DNA from: Sanderia malayensis
Taxonomy: Eukaryota > Cnidaria > Scyphozoa > Semaeostomeae > Pelagiidae
Direction of reading: 5' to 3'
DNA: 64,000 nucleotides
Assembly: GCA_013076295.1 (NCBI GenBank)
Contig: RQOL01000772.1
Span: 1,798,001-1,862,000, forward strand
Made by a program: the position numbers and the translations under genes. This document shows positions 59,915 through 64,000 of this stretch, one piece after another. The stretch's first letter is position 1; every line of letters starts with the position of its first letter. Below the pieces are notes generated by a model. That model saw nothing but the letters and a program-made list of their open reading frames with translations. It did no database searches and was not told the origin of the DNA.

Positions 59915-62411
59915 CTATAGTAAAGTAAAGAAAACTTCAACCTGGGGAAAAAATAAGAAAAATGCGCTTTTTGCCATGGTATGACAAATCTGGAGTGCTA
60001 CCTGGTTTGAATAAAAGTCTTAATTCATAATTGCCATCAACAGAAGGACAAAATGGAGTTCTTCTGTCCAGAGAGACCTTGTGAAAGCCCTTTTAATATT
60101 GTAGTTATTGAAAACGGGAATCATTTGATGGCAGGTCTCTCGTTGATAACAAAAAATTATATGGAGAATGGAGAAGTTAGCCTGCAATATTTATTATTAG
60201 TATTATATTATATTATTTTATTATGTGTTTTCGAAATTATGCATTTCTTGCAAGGATTCGCCATTTTTAGATTATCTCAGCAGTTTTTGAATTATAATCC
60301 ATGTGTTTTTATTTCTTTTATTTTTGTATAATATTTCTATTTAAAAGTCGTACAAAATGAAATTGAAATTGAATATTGTAAATGCATAATTGTGAAATTC
60401 ATTAGTTTATTTATAATTTATTGACAGATAAAAATGGACTTAGAAACTTAATATTATTGTGAATATAGATATGACATTATTTAAAGGATTTTAAGTAATT
60501 TTATGAACAAGTTACAATACTTTTTCCTCTTTAGCGGCTTCTAGCCTTTTGAAATTTACCCGCAGGACCCGCAGGTGACAGGGCGGCTAGGCCAGGCCAC
60601 AACCTACAACCACCTGCCGTGCCGTGTTTGTGTCTTGTTTTCTCTTTCTCTGCGCTTCGACGAAAGAGTAATCTGCCATTTCTTTGGAGCTTCAATTCAT
60701 ACGATTCAACGTTTCATACTTTAAAGAGAAGGTAAGCTTCGCATGCAATAACATCATTGTCTTATTCAACACGATTGTAAACGCAAAATTGCAACTTCAA
60801 ATGTCTTCAGCCTTCGAAGTAATAAGCATGTCTTGCCAAGGCCAAATATGGCTACCGCCTCTTTTTTTTCCTCGTGTTGTTTACGGGCCTAACTTGATTC
60901 GTCTGGTCGTAACTCTGACTTGATTTGAGACATCCGGAAGAAAAGTAGCTATTGGATGCTCGTATTTACCGGTGATATCGGCTATTTCTACAGTTTCAGT
61001 TTACAGTTTCTACATTTCGAAACTTTAGTCAACCCGAATCTTTTTGTTCTTGACGCCACATTGCCTAACATCATAAATTTGAAACCGGTAAGTCAAATAA
61101 GATGCCACGAAATAGCTCTGCAAACATCACAAATTATATAGCAGATGAAAAATTTGTAGGCACGGGAATTGATGAGAAATTGAGACATGAAAAATTGAGT
61201 CTAACAATTGTCATTTTCTTCAAACACACTGAAATAAAATTGTCTCAATTTTCTAGCTTCAAGCATGCATGTCTAGATTTTCTTCAGTCCACCGCACCCT
61301 CTTCAAAACATCGTAAAATACTGTTCTGATGTTCTGTTACACAAAAGTTGTCAAATATCTCAATTCAGGAAATTCTGAACAAAATACCTGCAGCTCATAG
61401 AAAATTAACCCTGATTAGCAAACATAATACAACTCATAAATATTTATCAACAATGGCAATTGTCTACTTGTTTGTCAACATTTAAGATTTTGTATTGTCT
61501 GTGTGGCACTGTACTATTGGCTCGTATGCTTTTGAATGGGGCTTCTATCACCCACAATTCTACCATGTCTGGATTTATGATTCTGCTGCCACGATACCTT
61601 GAAAGATGCAGCTCAGATGATTGGAATTACAGAAAGATAGCTGGAATATTGCAGATACAACATGGCAATGGTCCTCTTTTCTCAACCTACAAGTCTGCTG
61701 CTTCAAAACTACTGCTTCAAAACTACTCCTTCAAAATCTTCAGCCAACATCTTCAGAAAATTTGATGTCAACCTCGACCATGGTCAGCGGCTTCGCCATT
61801 CAACGTACAGTATGAAGTTCACTGCGGCCATTGGGCTAGGGGCTACTGGCCGGTGGCCTACTACAATGCTACAAATATCTGTTCACTCTGCGCGAAAATA
61901 CAACGTACAGCTGTCCCTTTCCCAAACCATGCGACCCCCTGATTTCGCTATTTTTTATCACATTCATTTTGATCTTTTGACGCTTCACCGATATCACAGG
62001 GGTACAAGGGGTTCATCTCTGCCAGCCTCGTTTGGTTTCTTCAGTTATGCATTAGATCACGCCCGTCCTCCCGCATCATTTTACCCACGTCACGTTGTTC
62101 TACTTGCATTTGTTTCATTTCTACACGCTACCATAGTAACCTCTGCATCCGACTTCGCAACGAGTCACTCCCTAGCATCGCATCTAGTTGTCTTCATATT
62201 CATGTATGTCATATCTACATATTTATAAGCCACAGTGTCTGTTTGGAGGTATCGACTCGTGTCCTATCTGAGAGTTTGTCTGCTTCTGACGTCATCATCA
62301 TTCAAACACATTAGGCCAGCTAATCGAATGTATTATTGTTTATAGTAACAATCTCGTAGTTTTATCTACACACTCAACGCCCTCGCCAACACACGAAACA
62401 CGACAGTAATA
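59915..62411. other. 2.5 kb intergenic region between BICDL and the SR-like gene
   Basis: The first 100 bases are BICDL 3' UTR. A GC-richer patch at 60550-60680 (GACAGGGCGGCTAGGCCAGG) could be a first exon or promoter of an unrecognised transcript. The 188-codon ORF at 61662-62228 has no recognisable domain and repeats short motifs (TACTGCTTCAAAACTACT), so I do not call it a gene. The last 150 bases are the leader and promoter of the SR-like gene. Confidence 0.45.
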
Positions 62412-63849
62412 ATGTCATCGAGTAAAGTCTACATCGGCAACCTCGGTCAAGAAGTCGACAAGGAGTCCATTGAGCAGGAGTTTAGTAAATTCGGCCCAAT
62501 CAAAGATGTTTGGATAGCGAGAAATCCGCCCGGCTTCGCTTTCGTCGTTTACAACGACCCGCGCGATGCAGAAGAAGCCGTCCGCGTCATGGATAGTAAG
62601 CGGATTTGCGGCTCCAAGTTGAAGGTTGAGCTATCGCACACTGCGAACGGCAGGAGAGGAGGACGCGGAGGAGGAGCAAGGGGTCCCGATAGAAGCGGAC
62701 AGAGTCGTCCGGCAATAAGATACAAATCTCCACCCAGGATGCAATACAGCCGCGGTGGAGGAGGTTATGGTGAACGAAATAGCCGCGGGTCATCGCCCCC
62801 ACGTGGACCACCTCGAGGTCCACTGCGAAGGAGTGAAGAAATGTTTGAGCCGCGCAGTTCTGGATACAGTGACAGAGATAGATACATCGCAGAACCACCG
62901 TCACGCGATCGTTATTACGACAGAAACCCACGAGATATCGACGACGGCTTTAGGGCCAACGGCTATCGGCGAGACGGCCCCGGGCCGCATAGTAGCTACG
63001 ATAAATATCCACCAGAAAGATTCTCCGAAAGGTATGATGATAGGTATGGTGCACCGCCATCTACGGATAGATTCAGCAGGGGGGACACGTTTGCAGACCG
63101 CCCACCCCCAAGGGGCATGGAGCGTTTTTCGGATAGAAGATCAGACAGAGGCACGAGCGATCGTTACGATGACAGATATCAGGAATCAAGAATGTCTCGC
63201 AGATCACCACCGCCTCGTGGTCCAATGCCACCAAAAATGGGCAGGTTTGTCTCAATGTTGTCTCGTTATTTTATTTCTTCTCCGTCCTGGTGATCTCTAT
63301 TTTCTCCCTGGGAGTAAGATCCCAATCAGAGATGAAGTTCCACGTGGATATTTTGTCTCTGTAGACTCGTTTTTCCTTCATCTAAGCAGCACAGCTAATA
63401 CGTCAGGGCATTTGACCCTTGAGACAAAGACACCTCTTTTGGAACTTAACTATTAACTATATAGTGACTTCTGTGCGAACAAGAAAAGTGAAATTCTTTG
63501 TTTTTTCTTAGGATGGTTGCGAGGTCACCACCATCAAGACGAGGCGGAAGAAGCCCAATCTCAAGAAGGTGAGTCTTTATCTTCGTCATGTTTTTGTTTC
63601 TATTTTGCATTTTCAGCTTTTATGATCTGTAATACTTTATTTGGCTGAAATGAAATGAAGACTTAGTTAGACTTGCTGCACGATCATAAACCTCTTAATA
63701 TCCAATCTCATGCTTATATGACAAGAAAATGGAGTTAGCTTGCAAAGAGCTTTTGAATACTTCGAAGAGAAATAGCTTTTGGTTTTATTAGCTGAACATT
63801 TTTCACATTGTTCCGCAGTTTTGGAAGAAGTAGATCACCAATTCGTTAA
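62412..63849 (+). CDS. SR-type splicing factor (SRSF3/SRSF7-like RRM), 3 exons
   Basis: Exons: 62412-63244, 63512-63568, 63819-63849; 306 residues. Residues 5-78 form an RRM of the SRSF3/SRSF7 type: RNP2 KVYIGNLG, then the diagnostic [20 protein letters not shown] (RNP1) and [12 protein letters not shown] Gly/Arg stretch follows ([11 protein letters not shown]), then about 190 residues rich in Asp-Arg-Tyr and Arg-Gly-Pro ([33 protein letters not shown]). A short SR-like tail ends in [17 protein letters not shown]. No zinc knuckle is present, so it is not a full SRSF7. Exon 1 is much more GC-rich than its neighbours. The role in pre-mRNA splicing is inferred from the RRM; binding of short CNNC-type sites would be expected from SRSF3. 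Confidence 0.85.
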
Positions 63850-64000
63850 AGCTGGAGAAAAAAGGTGCGTTTTGTATTTTATAGTTTGTATTTTATTTCT
63901 ATTTTATTTCATGCTGTTTTCCTCTAAAATTCACAGTTAATTATATTTTATTTTAATCTAGGACCTCATATATGTCATGCTTTCATTTACAATTTAATTT
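63850..64000 (+). other. 3' flank of the SR-like gene
   Basis: AT-rich sequence after the stop codon, without a clear AATAAA before the window ends; a GT donor-like site follows an alternative reading (AAAAAAGGTGCG near 63858), so an extra 3' exon beyond the window cannot be excluded. Confidence 0.4.

Noticed and set aside
61662..62228. 188-codon plus-strand ORF, the longest in the BICDL-SR intergenic region
   Set aside because: No recognisable domain, internal short duplications (TACTGCTTCAAAACTACT), odd composition and overlap with the promoter side of the SR-like gene; likely chance.
62755..63456. 233-codon ORF in another frame of the SR-like gene
   Set aside because: Overlaps the RRM-gene exon in a different frame and runs across its splice donor; Arg-rich codons make alternative frames open.

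Overview
The window is nuclear DNA from a non-vertebrate animal. It is AT-rich, with many short GT-AG introns (most under 1 kb), intronic minisatellites, small DNA-transposon remnants and TTAGGG-type repeats. The proteins are clearly metazoan and many lie close to their vertebrate counterparts. Tigger-like MITEs and dispersed fragments containing AATAAGCCCCC suggest to me a cnidarian or a similar early-branching invertebrate, but nothing here proves the phylum. All gene models were spliced by hand from the sequence; reading phase closes in every one.

Layout. Minus strand: TMED2 first exon (378-548, continues off the left edge), SLF1 (1120-8491), CLIP1/CLIP-170 (9395-19883), a 3.3 kb gap, then RNF10 (23183-29348). 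A composite telomere-like satellite fills the divergent interval to MLEC/malectin (30682-32660, plus). DENR (32922-34438) and COX6A (34967-35838) follow on the minus strand. COX6A is head to head with RBM19 (36021-42851, plus). Next come a PLAT-domain/PDHX-like chimera (43502-47245, plus), a TSSK-like kinase (47998-53276, minus), a BICDL-type dynein adaptor (54564-59914, plus), a 2.5 kb gap, and a small SR-type RNA-binding protein (62412-63849, plus).

The genes are housekeeping genes with no shared pathway: ER/Golgi traffic and glycoprotein folding (TMED2, MLEC), microtubule plus ends and dynein (CLIP1, BICDL), genome stability (SLF1), ubiquitin ligation (RNF10), translation re-initiation (DENR), respiration (COX6A), rRNA processing (RBM19) and splicing. 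Their common thread is position: TMED2, CLIP1, RNF10, MLEC, DENR, COX6A1, RBM19 and BICDL1 all lie on human 12q24, so this is probably a surviving piece of an ancestral animal linkage group.

The strongest novelty candidate is the 579-residue predicted protein at 43502-47245. It has a mitochondrial-type leader, then a PLAT domain where the lipoyl domain of PDHX should be, then an E3-binding domain and an E2-type core without the catalytic His. An exon of this gene is also copied into an intron of the neighbouring kinase, and that copy is interrupted by a 90 bp palindromic MITE.
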